DNA of 64,000 bases from Asanoa ishikariensis (GTDB taxonomy: Bacteria > Actinomycetota > Actinomycetes > Mycobacteriales > Micromonosporaceae). Both the position numbers and the translations under genes were made by a program. The notes beneath the pieces are model-generated. The model ran no database searches. It was given only the letters and a program-made list of their open reading frames with translations, and was not told the origin of the DNA. Shown piece after piece: positions 33,810 to 43,863 of this stretch; the first letter of the stretch is position 1, and each line of letters starts with the position of its first letter. The stretch spans positions 434,001 through 498,000 of the forward strand of contig NZ_FNQB01000003.1 in assembly GCF_900107455.1 (NCBI RefSeq), read 5' to 3'.

Positions 33810-35915
33810 CTAGGCCGGCCGCAGCCACAACGCGCCCAGCGGCGGCACACGCAGCCGGGCCGACACCGGCATCCCGTGCCAGTGCACCTCTTCCGTCGTC
33901 ACCGCGCCCAGGTTCCCGACACCAGAACCCCCGTAGTCCGCCGCGTCCGTGTTGAGCACCTCGGTCCACGAACCGGCCCGCGGCAACCCGACGCGATAGT
34001 TCTCGTGCGGCACGGCCGCGAAGTTCACGACACACACCAGCGGCGACCCGTCCGGCGCCAGCCGGATGAACGCGAGCGTGTTGTTGGCCGCGTCGTCCGA
34101 CACGATCCAGCGGAACCCGGCCGGCGTCGTGTCCTGCGACCACAGCTCAGGCGAGGACCGGTAGACACCATTGATGTCCCGCACGAGCCGCTGCAGGCCC
34201 GACCGCTGCGGATCGTCGGTCAGCCCCCAGTTGAGCCCCCGCTCCTCGTTCCACTCCTCGTCGTCGCCGAGCTCACACCCCATGAACAGCAACTGCTTGC
34301 CGGGATGCGCCCACATGAACGCGAGCAGAGCACGGACGTTGGCCAGCCGCTGCCACAGATCGCCGGGCATCTTGGAGAGCAACGACCGCTTCCCGTGTAC
34401 GACCTCGTCGTGCGAGATGGGCAGCACGTAGTTCTCCGACCACGCGTACACCATGGAGAACGTCACCTGGTTGTGGTGGTACTGGCGGTGGATCGGCTCC
34501 TTCGACGCGTACAGCAGCGTGTCGTGCATCCAGCCCATGTTCCACTTGAAGCCGAACCCGAGGCCGCCACCGGAGGTGGGCCAGGTGACGCCCGGATAGG
34601 CCGTCGACTCCTCGGCGATCATCACGACGCCGGGGTGGTGCTTGTAGACGGTCGCGTTGGTCTCCTGGAGGAAGCCGATCGCGTCGAGGTTCTCGCGCCC
34701 GCCGTACTGGTTGGGCTCCCACTGCCCGTCCTCGCGCGAGTAGTCGAGGTAGAGCATCGAGGCGACCGCGTCGACCCGCAGGCCGTCGATGTGGAACTCG
34801 GCGCACCAGTAGAGCGCGTTGGCGACCAGGAAGTTGCGCACCTCGCGGCGCCCGTAGTCGAAGATGTACGTACCCCAGTCGGGGTGTTCTCCCCGCCGCC
34901 AGTCGCCGTGCTCGTACAAAGGCGTTCCGTCAAAACGAGCGAGGGCCCACTCGTCGCGCGGGAAGTGCGCCGGCACCCAGTCGAGCAGCACGCCGATCCC
35001 CGACTGGTGCAGCCGGTCGACCAGATAGCGGAAGTCGTCGGGCGATCCGAACCGGGCGGTGGGCGCGAAGTAACCGGTGACCTGGTAGCCCCACGAGCCG
35101 CCGAACGGGTGCTCCATCACCGGCAGGAACTCGACGTGGGTGAAGCCCAACTCGACCACGTACTCGGTGAGCTGGTCGGCGAGCTCCCGATAGCTGAGGC
35201 CGGGCCGCCACGAGCCGAGGTGCACCTCGTAGACGCTCATCGCCTCCTGGTGCGGCTTGGCCGACACCCGGCGGGTCATCCACTCGGCGTCCTTCCAGTC
35301 GTACGACGACTCGTCGACGACGGAGGCGGTGCGCGGCGGGATCTCGGTGCGCCGGGCCATCGGGTCGGCCTTCTCGCGCCAGACGCCGTCGCGGCCGAGG
35401 ATGCGGTACTTGTAGCGGTGGCCGACCTCGGCGTCGGGCACGAAGATCTCCCAGACGCCGCTGCTGCCCATCGAGCGCATCGGGTAGCCGTCGTGCGGAC
35501 CCCAACCGGCGAAGTCGCCGATCACGCGTACGCCCTGGGCGCTGGGTGCCCAGACGCTGAACGACACACCGCCGTCGCGGGCGTGCGCCCCGAGCGCCTC
35601 CCAGAGCTTCTCGTGCCGGCCCTCGTTGATCAGGTGCAGGTCGAGCTCGCCGATCGTCGGCCCGTGCCGGTAGGGGTCGTCGAAGACCCGCCCGTCGGCG
35701 TCGACCCGGTAGTCGAGGACCTCGCCGGGCACGACCGCTTCGAAGATCCCTTCCGGGTGTACGCGCGACGCGGGGTGGCGTTCGTCGCCGACGACGATCG
35801 CGACCGTGTCGGCACCCCGGCGCAGCGTCCGGATGGTGGTGCTCCCGGCGTGTGGGTGCGCGCCCAGGTAGGCGTGCGGGTCGTGCTCCGCGCCGGAGAT
35901 CAGCTGGTCGGTCAT
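33810..35915 (-). CDS. glgB: 1,4-alpha-glucan branching enzyme GlgB
   Basis: A 701-residue GH13_9 enzyme that adds alpha-1,6 branches to alpha-glucan. A CBM48 lies near 110-190 ([20 protein letters not shown]). The catalytic barrel has nucleophile Asp in [13 protein letters not shown] (about 378), acid/base Glu in [11 protein letters not shown] (about 433) and transition-state Asp in [15 protein letters not shown] (about 501). Length is typical. It follows glgE by 49 bases in the same direction, consistent with co-transcription. Confidence 0.96.
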   Translation of the reverse strand: MTDQLISGAEHDPHAYLGAHPHAGSTTIRTLRRGADTVAIVVGDERHPASRVHPEGIFEAVVPGEVLDYRVDADGRVFDDPYRHGPTIGELDLHLINEGRHEKLWEALGAHARDGGVSFSVWAPSAQGVRVIGDFAGWGPHDGYPMRSMGSSGVWEIFVPDAEVGHRYKYRILGRDGVWREKADPMARRTEIPPRTASVVDESSYDWKDAEWMTRRVSAKPHQEAMSVYEVHLGSWRPGLSYRELADQLTEYVVELGFTHVEFLPVMEHPFGGSWGYQVTGYFAPTARFGSPDDFRYLVDRLHQSGIGVLLDWVPAHFPRDEWALARFDGTPLYEHGDWRRGEHPDWGTYIFDYGRREVRNFLVANALYWCAEFHIDGLRVDAVASMLYLDYSREDGQWEPNQYGGRENLDAIGFLQETNATVYKHHPGVVMIAEESTAYPGVTWPTSGGGLGFGFKWNMGWMHDTLLYASKEPIHRQYHHNQVTFSMVYAWSENYVLPISHDEVVHGKRSLLSKMPGDLWQRLANVRALLAFMWAHPGKQLLFMGCELGDDEEWNEERGLNWGLTDDPQRSGLQRLVRDINGVYRSSPELWSQDTTPAGFRWIVSDDAANNTLAFIRLAPDGSPLVCVVNFAAVPHENYRVGLPRAGSWTEVLNTDAADYGGSGVGNLGAVTTEEVHWHGMPVSARLRVPPLGALWLRPA

Positions 35916-35964
35916 CTGGTCAGTCCCTACCTCACCCCGCGCCTCCCGGCGCGGTTCCTCGCCC

Positions 35965-38607
35965 TCACCGACGCGGTCGCACCGAGAGGATGTGGGCCGG
36001 CTCGAGGAACGGGTCGAGCCGGACCGCGTTGCGCTGGCCCCAGTCGTACGTGCCCCCGGTGAGCTGGTCGGTCACCACGAACCGTTCGTGCCAGTCCAGC
36101 CCGAGCGCCGGCATGTCCAGTGTGGTGTTTCCCCACTGGTCCCCGCTCGAATCGAACGAGCAGATGACCAGAACGGTGTTGTCGGCGCGCGGGTCGCGTT
36201 TCGACCAGCACAGCAGCGCCGGGTTGTCGATCTCGTGGAAACGCAGGTTGCGCAGCCAGTGCAGGGCCGGGTTGGCGCGGCGGATCGCGTTGAGCCGGCC
36301 CAGGAAACCGGCCAGCGAGCGGCCCGCCGCCTCGGCGCCGGCCCAGTCCCGCGGGCGCAGCTCGAACTTCTCGTTGTCGAGGTACTCCTCCGCGCCGGGA
36401 CGGGCGACGTGCTCGAACAGCTCGTAGCCGGCGTAGACGCCCCACGAGGGCATCAGCATGCTGGCCAGCACCGCCCGGATCTTGAACATCGGCGGGCCGC
36501 CGTGCTGGAGCGTCTCGTGCAGGATGTCCGGCGTGTTCGGCCAGAAGTTCGGCCGCATGTGGTCGGCCGACGCGACGAGCTGCTCGCAGTACTCCCGCAT
36601 CTCCCAGGCGGAGGTCCGCCAGGTGAAGTAGGTGTAGGACTGGCTGAACCCGACCTTGCCGAGCCCGTTCATCATCGCCGGCCGGGTGAACGCCTCGGCG
36701 AGGAACAGCACGTCGGGATCGACGTCCTTGACCTCCGCGATCAGCCAATGCCAGAAGTTGACCGGCTTGGTGTGCGGATTGTCCACGCGGAAGATCTTGA
36801 CGCCTTGGGCCACCCAGTGCAGGACGACCCGCCGAATCTCCTGGCGGATCCCTTCCGGGTCGTTGTCGAAGTTCAGCGGGTAGATGTCCTGGTACTTCTT
36901 CGGCGGGTTCTCGGCGTACGCGATCGTGCCGTCGGCCCGGGTGGTGAACCACTCCGGGTGCTCCTTGACCCACGGGTGGTCCGGAGCGCACTGGAGCGCG
37001 AGGTCCATCGCGACCTCGAGGCCGTGCTCGGCGGCCGCCGCGACAAAGGCGCGGAAGTCCTCGAGCGTCCCGAGGTTCGGGTGGATCGCGTCGTGGCCGC
37101 CCTCCTCGGCGCCGATCGCCCAGGGCGAGCCGACGTCGCTGTCCTCGGCGACCAGGGCGTTGTTGCGGCCCTTGCGGTTGACCCGGCCGATCGGGTGGAT
37201 CGGCGGCAGGTACAACACGTCGAAGCCCATCTTCGCCACGCCGGGCAGGCGGTTCTGGGCCGTCGCGAAGGTGCCCTGCTGGCTGTGGCCGTCGCCGACC
37301 ACGGCGCCCTCGGAGCGCGGGAAGAACTCGTACCAGGCCGAGAACAGGGCCTTCTTGCGATCGACCCAGACGGGGTACGCGTCGCTGCGCGTCACGAGCT
37401 CGCGCACCGGATAGCGCCAGAGCAGGTCGAGCAGGCCGAGCGCGGGCGAGACCCGGATGCCCAGGGCCAGGTCCTCCGCGCGCAGGGCCTCCGCCGCCTT
37501 GGTCACCCTTGATTTTTGATCATCGGGTACGCCGGTGGCCGCTCGATCGAGCAGCGCGGCTCCCTCGACGAGGTCGTTGGCCAGGTCGGTCACGCCCTGC
37601 CCGGCGGCGATCTTCTTCTCGACGGCGTCGCGCCAGCTCAGGTACGGATCGCTGAACGCTTCGACGACGAAGCTGCCCGCGCCGACGGACTGCGGCTCGA
37701 AGGTGGCGTGCCACCGGTCGGTGCCGGGGTCGCCCGCGGTCATCCGGGTGAAGGGGCCTTCGGTGCCGTCGTGGTCGCGCCAGACGACGTTGCAGCCGAC
37801 GGCGTCGTGGCCCTCGCGGTAGACGGTGGCGGAGACGGGGATGATCTCGCCCACGACGGCCTTGGCCGGGTACTTGCCGCCACTCACCGACGGCCCGACC
37901 GCGTCGATCGGGATCCGCCCGTCGGCGGGGTCCGGCTCGACCGGAGCCTGCCGCCCGGCCTTCGGCGCCCGCGCCGGATCGGCAGAGGTGGCCTGCTCGG
38001 GCTTGGGCGCGGCGGTCGTCTGCGGCGCGTGTACTGGCGCCGGCGCGGGCGCGGCACTGCCCGCAGGCCGCGCGGACTCCGGAGAGGGGGTCGATGTGGG
38101 TTTGGCCGCTTCGGCAGCGGCCGGCTGCCCCGGCTTCGGCACTTCCGCCGAAGGCGATGGCGTTGGCTTCGCGGACTCGACGGGGGGCGGTGGCGTTGGC
38201 TTCGCCTCATCCGCCGCAGCTGCCGGTGCGGGTTTCGGAGCCTCCGCCACAACGGGCGGCCCTGGCTTCGGCACCTCCGCCGAAGGCGATGACGCCGGCT
38301 TCGCGGCCTCCGCCGCAGGGGGTGGCGTGGGCGTCGGAGCCTCCGCGGCAGGGGCCGGCTTCGCCGGCTCCACGGCGGGTGGTGGCGTGGGCTTCGGGGC
38401 CTCTGCCGCAGGCGGTGGTGCGGGCTTCGCGGGTGCGGGGCCGGGCCTGGGCGCGGCGGGTTTGCCGTTGACCGGGCCGGGCCTGGGCGCACCCGGCTTC
38501 GCCGGGGGCGGGCCGGGCTTGGGTGGCGCCGGCCGGGTGCTCTCGGACGGCGGCCCAGCGGCCCCGGAGGGGGCGGTCTTGGGCGGCACGGGATCGACCT
38601 CAGCCAT
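35965..38607 (-). CDS. glgE: Alpha-1,4-glucan:maltose-1-phosphate maltosyltransferase GlgE, with Pro-rich N-terminal extension
   Basis: An 880-residue GH13_3 enzyme that extends alpha-glucan using maltose-1-phosphate. The conserved domain starts at [13 protein letters not shown] (about residue 228). Catalytic residues: Asp in [14 protein letters not shown] (about 605), Glu in [12 protein letters not shown] (about 634) and Asp in NTPDIL. Before it lie ~225 residues of Pro/Ala/Lys repeats ([22 protein letters not shown]), which standard GlgE lacks. ATG at 38607 has GGTGGAG just upstream. It sits between glgC and glgB in the Glg locus. Confidence 0.94.
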   Translation of the reverse strand: MAEVDPVPPKTAPSGAAGPPSESTRPAPPKPGPPPAKPGAPRPGPVNGKPAAPRPGPAPAKPAPPPAAEAPKPTPPPAVEPAKPAPAAEAPTPTPPPAAEAAKPASSPSAEVPKPGPPVVAEAPKPAPAAAADEAKPTPPPPVESAKPTPSPSAEVPKPGQPAAAEAAKPTSTPSPESARPAGSAAPAPAPVHAPQTTAAPKPEQATSADPARAPKAGRQAPVEPDPADGRIPIDAVGPSVSGGKYPAKAVVGEIIPVSATVYREGHDAVGCNVVWRDHDGTEGPFTRMTAGDPGTDRWHATFEPQSVGAGSFVVEAFSDPYLSWRDAVEKKIAAGQGVTDLANDLVEGAALLDRAATGVPDDQKSRVTKAAEALRAEDLALGIRVSPALGLLDLLWRYPVRELVTRSDAYPVWVDRKKALFSAWYEFFPRSEGAVVGDGHSQQGTFATAQNRLPGVAKMGFDVLYLPPIHPIGRVNRKGRNNALVAEDSDVGSPWAIGAEEGGHDAIHPNLGTLEDFRAFVAAAAEHGLEVAMDLALQCAPDHPWVKEHPEWFTTRADGTIAYAENPPKKYQDIYPLNFDNDPEGIRQEIRRVVLHWVAQGVKIFRVDNPHTKPVNFWHWLIAEVKDVDPDVLFLAEAFTRPAMMNGLGKVGFSQSYTYFTWRTSAWEMREYCEQLVASADHMRPNFWPNTPDILHETLQHGGPPMFKIRAVLASMLMPSWGVYAGYELFEHVARPGAEEYLDNEKFELRPRDWAGAEAAGRSLAGFLGRLNAIRRANPALHWLRNLRFHEIDNPALLCWSKRDPRADNTVLVICSFDSSGDQWGNTTLDMPALGLDWHERFVVTDQLTGGTYDWGQRNAVRLDPFLEPAHILSVRPRR

Positions 38608-38695
38608 GATCTCCACCGTAGTCGGGTCACCGGGTCTCGTCGCGTCGAGGACGAGGATTGTTCGTCTGCGGCGGTTCCACCCCCGGATGTCGGGT

Positions 38696-39928
38696 TCAGG
38701 CCTCGACCCGCTGGCCCTTCCCGATCACCACGATCCCGTTGTCGGAGACCGTGAACCGGCGCCGGTCGCGTTCCAGGTCGACGCCGATCTCCGCGCCCTC
38801 CGGGACGACCACGTTCTTGTCCAGGATCGCGTTGCGGACCACCGCGTGGCGGCCGATGTCGACGCCTTCCATCAGGACCGAGCCGGCCACGTGCGCCCAC
38901 GAGTGGACCTTGACGTTGGGCGAGATCACCGAGTTCTCGACCAGCGAGCCGGAGATCACCGCGCCCGGGGAGACCATCGAGGCCACCGCCCGGCCGACCC
39001 GCTCCTGCCAGCCGTGCACGAACTTGGCCGGCGGCCACGGGTTGTAGTCGGTGTAGATCGGCCAGTCGAAGTTGTAGAGGTTGAACACGGGGTGGATCGA
39101 GATCAGGTCCATGTGCGCCTCGTAGAACGAGTCGAGCGTCCCCACGTCGCGCCAGTAGCCGCGGTCGCGCTCGGTCGAGCCCGGCACCACGTTGTCGGCG
39201 AAGTCGTACACGCTGGCGGCCTGCCGCTCGACCAGCATCGGGATGATGTTGCCGCCCATGTCGTGCTTGCTCGACGGGTTCTGCGCGTCGCGGGTGACCG
39301 CGTCGATCAGCGCCTCGGCGGTGAACACGTAGTTGCCCATCGAGGCGAAGATCTCGTCGGGCGAGTCCGGCAGCCCGCGGGCGTCGCTGGGCTTCTCCCG
39401 GAACGCCTGGATGCGCTTGCCATCGCCGGCCACCTCGATGACGCCGAACTGGTCGGCCATCGAGATCGGCTGGCGGATGCCGGCCACGGTCACGTCGGCG
39501 CCCGAGTCGATGTGCTGCTTGACCATCTGCGCCGGGTCCATGCGGTAGATGTGGTCGGCACCGAACACGATGACGTAGTCGGGCTTCTCGTCGTGCACCA
39601 GGTTCAGGCTCTGGTAGATCGCGTCGGCCGAGCCCGCGAACCAGCGGGGCCCGAGCCGCTGCTGCGCCGGCACCGGCGTCACGTAGTTGCCCAGCAGGTT
39701 CGACATGCGCCAGGTCTTGGTGATGTGCCGGTCCAGCGAATGCGACTTGTACTGGGTCAGCACGACCATCTTGAGATAGCCGGCGTTGGCCAGGTTCGAC
39801 AGGACGAAGTCGATCATCCGGTAGATACCGCCGAACGGGACGCCTGGCTTGGCGCGGTCGGCGGTCAGCGGCATCAGGCGCTTGCCCTCACCACCGGCGA
39901 GAACCATCGCGAGGACTTTGGGTGCCAT
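38696..39928 (-). CDS. glgC: Glucose-1-phosphate adenylyltransferase GlgC
   Basis: A 410-residue ADP-glucose pyrophosphorylase making the glucosyl donor for glycogen and maltose-1-phosphate synthesis. [19 protein letters not shown] is the nucleotide/activator loop, [10 protein letters not shown] and FREKP the sugar-phosphate site, and a left-handed beta-helix C terminus follows ([20 protein letters not shown]). It is divergent from glgA across an 80-bp promoter region and upstream of glgE and glgB on the same strand. Confidence 0.95.
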   Translation of the reverse strand: MAPKVLAMVLAGGEGKRLMPLTADRAKPGVPFGGIYRMIDFVLSNLANAGYLKMVVLTQYKSHSLDRHITKTWRMSNLLGNYVTPVPAQQRLGPRWFAGSADAIYQSLNLVHDEKPDYVIVFGADHIYRMDPAQMVKQHIDSGADVTVAGIRQPISMADQFGVIEVAGDGKRIQAFREKPSDARGLPDSPDEIFASMGNYVFTAEALIDAVTRDAQNPSSKHDMGGNIIPMLVERQAASVYDFADNVVPGSTERDRGYWRDVGTLDSFYEAHMDLISIHPVFNLYNFDWPIYTDYNPWPPAKFVHGWQERVGRAVASMVSPGAVISGSLVENSVISPNVKVHSWAHVAGSVLMEGVDIGRHAVVRNAILDKNVVVPEGAEIGVDLERDRRRFTVSDNGIVVIGKGQRVEA

Positions 39929-39995
39929 GAGCAGACGCTAGCCACCGAGCGGGCCGCGCACCAGCGGAGGGGGCCGCTCTTCGTGAAAGGCCGTC

Positions 39996-40001
39996 TAAGG
40001 T
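39996..40001 (+). promoter_or_regulatory. -10 element of glgA, leaderless start
   Basis: TAAGGT fits TANNNT and is followed by exactly seven bases before the GTG at 40009, placing the transcription start on or beside the start codon. No convincing -35 hexamer is visible. Confidence 0.45.
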
Positions 40002-40008
40002 TTCCGCT

Positions 40009-41202
40009 GTGGACAGGATTCGAGTCGATCTCCTCACGCGCGAGTACCCGCCGGAGGTGTACGGCGGCGCCGGCGTACACCTCGAGTATCTGGCCCGTGA
40101 CCTGCGGCGGCTCGCCGATGTCCGGGTCCACTGCTTCGGCGGGCCGCGCACCGAGCCGGGCGTGACCGCCTACGCCGACCCGCCCGGCCTGAAAACCGCC
40201 AACCCGGCGCTGCGCACCCTGGGCATCGACCTGGAGATGGCCGCCGGCACCGAGGGCACGGACGTCGTGCACAGCCACACGTGGTACGCGAACCTGGCCG
40301 GCCACACCGCCAAGCTGCTGCACGGCGTGCCGCACGTGGTGACCACGCACAGCCTGGAGCCGCTGCGCCCGTGGAAGGCCGAGCAGCTCGGCGGGGGCTA
40401 CCGGCTCTCGTCGTGGGCTGAGCGCACCGCCATCGAGGCCGCCGACGCGGTCATCGCAGTGTCCGCGGGGATGCGCCGCGACGTGCTGACCGCCTACCCC
40501 GGGGTCAACCCCGACCGCGTACGCGTGGTGCACAACGGCATCGACACCGTCCAGTACCAGCCGGACCCGGGCACCGACGTCTGGGACCGGATCGGCGCCG
40601 ATCCGGGCCGCCCGACGGCGATCTTCGTCGGCCGGATCACCCGGCAGAAGGGGCTCCCCTATCTGCTGCGGGCGGCCCGCGAGCTGCCCGCCGAGGCCCA
40701 GCTCGTGCTGCTGGCCGGTGCGCCCGACACGCCCGAGATCGCCGCCGAGGTCCGCGAGCTGGTCGACGAGCTGCGGCAGCGCCACGACCGGATCTTCTGG
40801 GTCCCGGAGATGCTGCCCAAGCCCGACGTCATCCAGTTGCTCACGCGCAGCACGGTGTTCGTGTGCCCGTCGATCTACGAGCCGATGGGCATCGTCAACC
40901 TGGAGGCGATGGCCTGCGAGACCGCGGTGGTGGCGACCGCGACCGGCGGCATCCCGGAGGTGGTCGACGACGGCGTGACGGGCCTGCTGGTGCCGATCGA
41001 CCAGGCCACCGACGGCAGCGGCACGCCGCTGGACCCGGACCGGTTCGTCGCCGACCTGGCCGCCGCCATCAACACGCTGCTCGCCGACTCGGCCCGGGCG
41101 ACCCGGATGGGCGCCGCCGGCCGCGAGCGCGCGGTCACCCACTTCTCGTGGGCGTCCATCGCCGAGCGCACGATGGCGGTCTACCAGGACGTGCTCTCCT
41201 AG
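40009..41202 (+). CDS. glgA: Glycogen synthase / ADP-glucose-dependent maltose-1-phosphate synthase (GlgA/GlgM)
   Basis: A 397-residue GT4 (GT-B fold) glycosyltransferase. [17 protein letters not shown] is the acceptor-side Gly-rich loop and [17 protein letters not shown] the C-terminal nucleotide-sugar motif. The actinobacterial member paired divergently with glgC corresponds to mycobacterial GlgM, which makes maltose-1-phosphate from ADP-glucose and glucose-1-phosphate, the substrate of the adjacent GlgE; that assignment is from context. Its end overlaps the convergent alcohol dehydrogenase by four bases. Confidence 0.92.
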   Translation: MDRIRVDLLTREYPPEVYGGAGVHLEYLARDLRRLADVRVHCFGGPRTEPGVTAYADPPGLKTANPALRTLGIDLEMAAGTEGTDVVHSHTWYANLAGHTAKLLHGVPHVVTTHSLEPLRPWKAEQLGGGYRLSSWAERTAIEAADAVIAVSAGMRRDVLTAYPGVNPDRVRVVHNGIDTVQYQPDPGTDVWDRIGADPGRPTAIFVGRITRQKGLPYLLRAARELPAEAQLVLLAGAPDTPEIAAEVRELVDELRQRHDRIFWVPEMLPKPDVIQLLTRSTVFVCPSIYEPMGIVNLEAMACETAVVATATGGIPEVVDDGVTGLLVPIDQATDGSGTPLDPDRFVADLAAAINTLLADSARATRMGAAGRERAVTHFSWASIAERTMAVYQDVLS

Positions 41203-42218
41203 GGCACCAACACGGCGACGCCGTCGACGCGGTCACCGGCCAGGTCGGCGAGGGCCTGGTCGGCGGACGCCAGCGGATACTCCTGGAGGTGCACGGCCGG
41301 CGGGTGGGCCTGCGCCGCCGCGAGGTAGGCCCGGCCGTCGGCGCGGGTGTTGGCGGTGACGCTGCGCAGGGTGCGCTCCTCGAAGAGGTGCTTCTCGTAG
41401 TTCAAGGCCGGGATGTCGGTCAGGTGGATGCCGGCGACGGCCAGGGTCCCGCCGCGGTCGAGGGCGGCCAACGCGACCGGCACCAGCGTGCCGACCGGCG
41501 CGAACAGGATCGCCGCGTCGAGCTTGCCCGGCGGCAGGTCCCGGTCGCCGCCGGCCGACGCCGCGCCGAGCTCCACCGCCAGCCGCTGTGCGGCCATGGA
41601 CCGGGTCATCACGTGCACGGTCGCGCCCTGCGCGATGGCGATCTGGGCGGTCAGGTGCGCCGAGCCGCCGAAGCCGTAGATGCCGAGGGTGCCGCCCGGG
41701 GGCAGTTCGGCGCGCAGCAGCGCGCGGTAGCCGATGATCCCGGCGCAGAGCAGCGGGGCCAGTTCGCGGGCGTCGCGGTCGGCCGGCAGCGGGTACACGT
41801 ACGCCTCGGGCGCGACCGCGTACTCCGCATAGCCGCCGTCGGCGTCCCAGCCGGTGTAGCGCGAGTCCGGGCACAGGTTCTCGCTGCCCCGCTCGCAGTA
41901 CACGCAGGTGTTGTCGGTGTGCCGCAGCCAGGCGACCCCGACCCGGTCGCCGGGCACGTAGGCCGTCGCCTGGGCGCCGCGTGCGACGACCCGGCCGACG
42001 ATCTGGTGCCCGGGCACCACCGGGCTGCGGTGCGGCGGCAGGTCACCCTCGGCGATGTGCAGGTCGGTCCGGCACACCGCGCACGCCTCGACCCTGACCA
42101 GCACCTCGTCGGCGCCGGGCTCGGGCACCGGCAGCTCGGCGCGGCGCAGCGGGTGGTCGGCCAGCGGACCGGGTGCGACCACCTGCCACGCCGTCATCGT
42201 CTCGGGAAGATCGGTCAC
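41199..42218 (-). CDS. Zinc-type alcohol dehydrogenase, AdhA-like
   Basis: A 339-residue medium-chain dehydrogenase. The catalytic zinc site ([22 protein letters not shown]) and NAD(P) loop ([10 protein letters not shown]) are present. In the structural zinc lobe the usual four Cys are reduced to three: [15 protein letters not shown] has Asp where the first Cys is expected. GTG at 42218 overlaps the upstream methyltransferase stop (GTGA), so the genes are coupled; ATG at 42197 is an alternative. It would oxidise a primary alcohol or reduce an aldehyde. Confidence 0.88.
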   Translation of the reverse strand: MTDLPETMTAWQVVAPGPLADHPLRRAELPVPEPGADEVLVRVEACAVCRTDLHIAEGDLPPHRSPVVPGHQIVGRVVARGAQATAYVPGDRVGVAWLRHTDNTCVYCERGSENLCPDSRYTGWDADGGYAEYAVAPEAYVYPLPADRDARELAPLLCAGIIGYRALLRAELPPGGTLGIYGFGGSAHLTAQIAIAQGATVHVMTRSMAAQRLAVELGAASAGGDRDLPPGKLDAAILFAPVGTLVPVALAALDRGGTLAVAGIHLTDIPALNYEKHLFEERTLRSVTANTRADGRAYLAAAQAHPPAVHLQEYPLASADQALADLAGDRVDGVAVLVP

Positions 42219-43042
42219 CCACCCATCTTGACCGCTTGGAGGGTGTACGAGAGCGGAACGCGCTCGCGACCCTCGGGGAGCCGCCACTCGTCGTCGTCGC
42301 CGCGGACCATCCGGCCGGGCAGCCCCTCCCAGGGCACGCTGTCGTGCTCGACCAGCATCGTCAGCCGCAGCCCGTGGGCCAGCAGCGCGGTGACGATCTC
42401 ACCGAGCCCGTGGTTCCAACTGTGCGTCTCGTTCTGGGTGAAGACGGCGTCGGTGGCGACATAGGTGCCGTCCTCGACGAAGACCAGCGGGTCGGGGGTC
42501 TCGAAGTAGGGATAGCGCACGATCAACTGGTCCGCGGCGTCGTCGAGCGACCAGAGCACCGGGTGGCCCTCGCGGATGAACAGCCGGCCGCCGGGCTTGA
42601 GCAGCCGGGCCACGACCGCGGCCCACTGGTCGACCGACGGCAGCCAGCACAGCGCGCCGATGCCGGTGAAGACGAGGTCGTAGGTGCCGGCCTCGAGCAC
42701 GTCCGCGGCCGCGTACACGTCGGACTCGACGAAGTCGGTCGGGTCGCCGAGGCGCTCCGCGAGCCGACGCGCCTCGGCGACGGCGGCCGGCGAGAAGTCC
42801 AGGCCGGTCATCCGCGCGCCGAGGCGGGACAGCGAGATCGTGTCGGTGCCGATGTGGCATTGCAGGTGGACACCGCGCAGCCCGGTCAGGTCGCCGAGCC
42901 GGGGCAGGTCGAACCGGACGACGGGGTGCAGGTGCGCCGGGTCGGCGACGAACCTGTCGAGGCCGTAGTCCGGCGACGCGGCGTGCGCCGGCGCGCGCTC
43001 GTCCCAGTTGGCGCGGTTGACGGTGCGATAGTCAGCGGTCAC
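42215..43042 (-). CDS. Class I SAM-dependent methyltransferase
   Basis: A 275-residue methyltransferase. [17 protein letters not shown] leads the domain, motif I is [19 protein letters not shown] (with C-H-I-G-T in place of the typical E-x-G-x-G), motif [13 protein letters not shown], and motif [17 protein letters not shown]. Small-molecule methylation is likely; the target is unknown. GTG at 43042 begins the recognisable sequence. It is translationally coupled to the dehydrogenase downstream. Confidence 0.87.
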   Translation of the reverse strand: MTADYRTVNRANWDERAPAHAASPDYGLDRFVADPAHLHPVVRFDLPRLGDLTGLRGVHLQCHIGTDTISLSRLGARMTGLDFSPAAVAEARRLAERLGDPTDFVESDVYAAADVLEAGTYDLVFTGIGALCWLPSVDQWAAVVARLLKPGGRLFIREGHPVLWSLDDAADQLIVRYPYFETPDPLVFVEDGTYVATDAVFTQNETHSWNHGLGEIVTALLAHGLRLTMLVEHDSVPWEGLPGRMVRGDDDEWRLPEGRERVPLSYTLQAVKMGG

Positions 43043-43067
43043 GACCGCGGAAGCTATCAGCGGACCC

Positions 43068-43307
43068 CTACCAGACGTAACCGAAATACAGCTCGGTGCC
43101 GGCGGCGCCGCTGCAGCGGTAGACGTCGGCGTCGCCGGTGCGGACGGCGGCCGTGCCGGCCGCGACGCAGTCGGCGTTGCTGGCCTGGCTGCCCTGGAAC
43201 TTCCAGGTGTAGATGCCGGCCTGGGCCGGTGCCGCGGCGATCGCGGTGACCGCGGCGGCGACGGCGCCGACGACGGCGAGCCGGGCGGTGATGGTGCGTC
43301 CGGACAT
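43068..43307 (-). CDS. Small secreted protein (79 aa)
   Basis: ATG at 43307 is preceded by GGAGG. Residues 1-30 form a signal peptide (RLAVVGAVAAAVTAIAAAPAQA) with a clear A-x-A cleavage site, leaving a ~49-residue mature peptide with two Cys that can pair and an aromatic C terminus (ELYFGYVW). It resembles the many small exported actinobacterial proteins of unknown role; inhibitor or cell-wall functions cannot be told apart. Confidence 0.75.
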   Translation of the reverse strand: MSGRTITARLAVVGAVAAAVTAIAAAPAQAGIYTWKFQGSQASNADCVAAGTAAVRTGDADVYRCSGAAGTELYFGYVW

Positions 43308-43350
43308 GGTGGAGCCTCCCCGTAGATATTGATCAACGTCGGTCTCGACG

Positions 43351-43776
43351 CTAGCCAGGGGGCGGCTCCCCGGTCAAGTCCTTCGATGCGGCGACGCGCG
43401 ACCGGCGCAGCTCGTACCCGATGATGGCGACCGCGTAGAAGACGACGTCCGCGGCCAGCTTGCCCACGACCACCCCCGTGGTGGTGGTGCCCAGCGCGCG
43501 CGTCGCGAGGTACATCGCGCCCGGCCGGACCAGCAGCGTGTCGAGCAGCTCGGCCGGGCCGAACTCCAGCACCATGTCGCGGACCACCGCGGCGGGCCGG
43601 CCCCCGGCGCGGACGTCCCGGGCGAAGATCATCGCGTAGAAGCCGACCGTCTCGCCCACGGTGCCGGCGATCGCGGCGGCCGCCGGCTCGTCGAGCGGGG
43701 CGGTCGCGAGCAGCGCGCCGGTGATCCCGGCGGCCTCGGCCGGGGCGTACCGGGACAGCCACGCTCGAACACCCAT
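43351..43776 (-). CDS. Small integral membrane protein (141 aa)
   Basis: ATG at 43776 follows GGGAG with five-base spacing. Hydrophobic stretches occur at about residues 15-60 (AAAAIAGTVGETVGFYAMIF) and 95-130 (TTTTGVVVGKLAADVVFYAVAIIGYELRR in two parts), giving three or four spans and a basic C terminus. The paired G-x-x-x-D-x-x-F-Y pattern suggests an internal repeat. No known family is assigned. Confidence 0.72.
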   Translation of the reverse strand: MGVRAWLSRYAPAEAAGITGALLATAPLDEPAAAAIAGTVGETVGFYAMIFARDVRAGGRPAAVVRDMVLEFGPAELLDTLLVRPGAMYLATRALGTTTTGVVVGKLAADVVFYAVAIIGYELRRSRVAASKDLTGEPPPG

Positions 43777-43863
43777 CGCACTCCCACCAGCGGTCCACAC
43801 AGGACCGCCGTGGCCCGGGGTGGTCAACGACGGTGTCGACGCCGGGTGGTGTGCGGTAACCCG

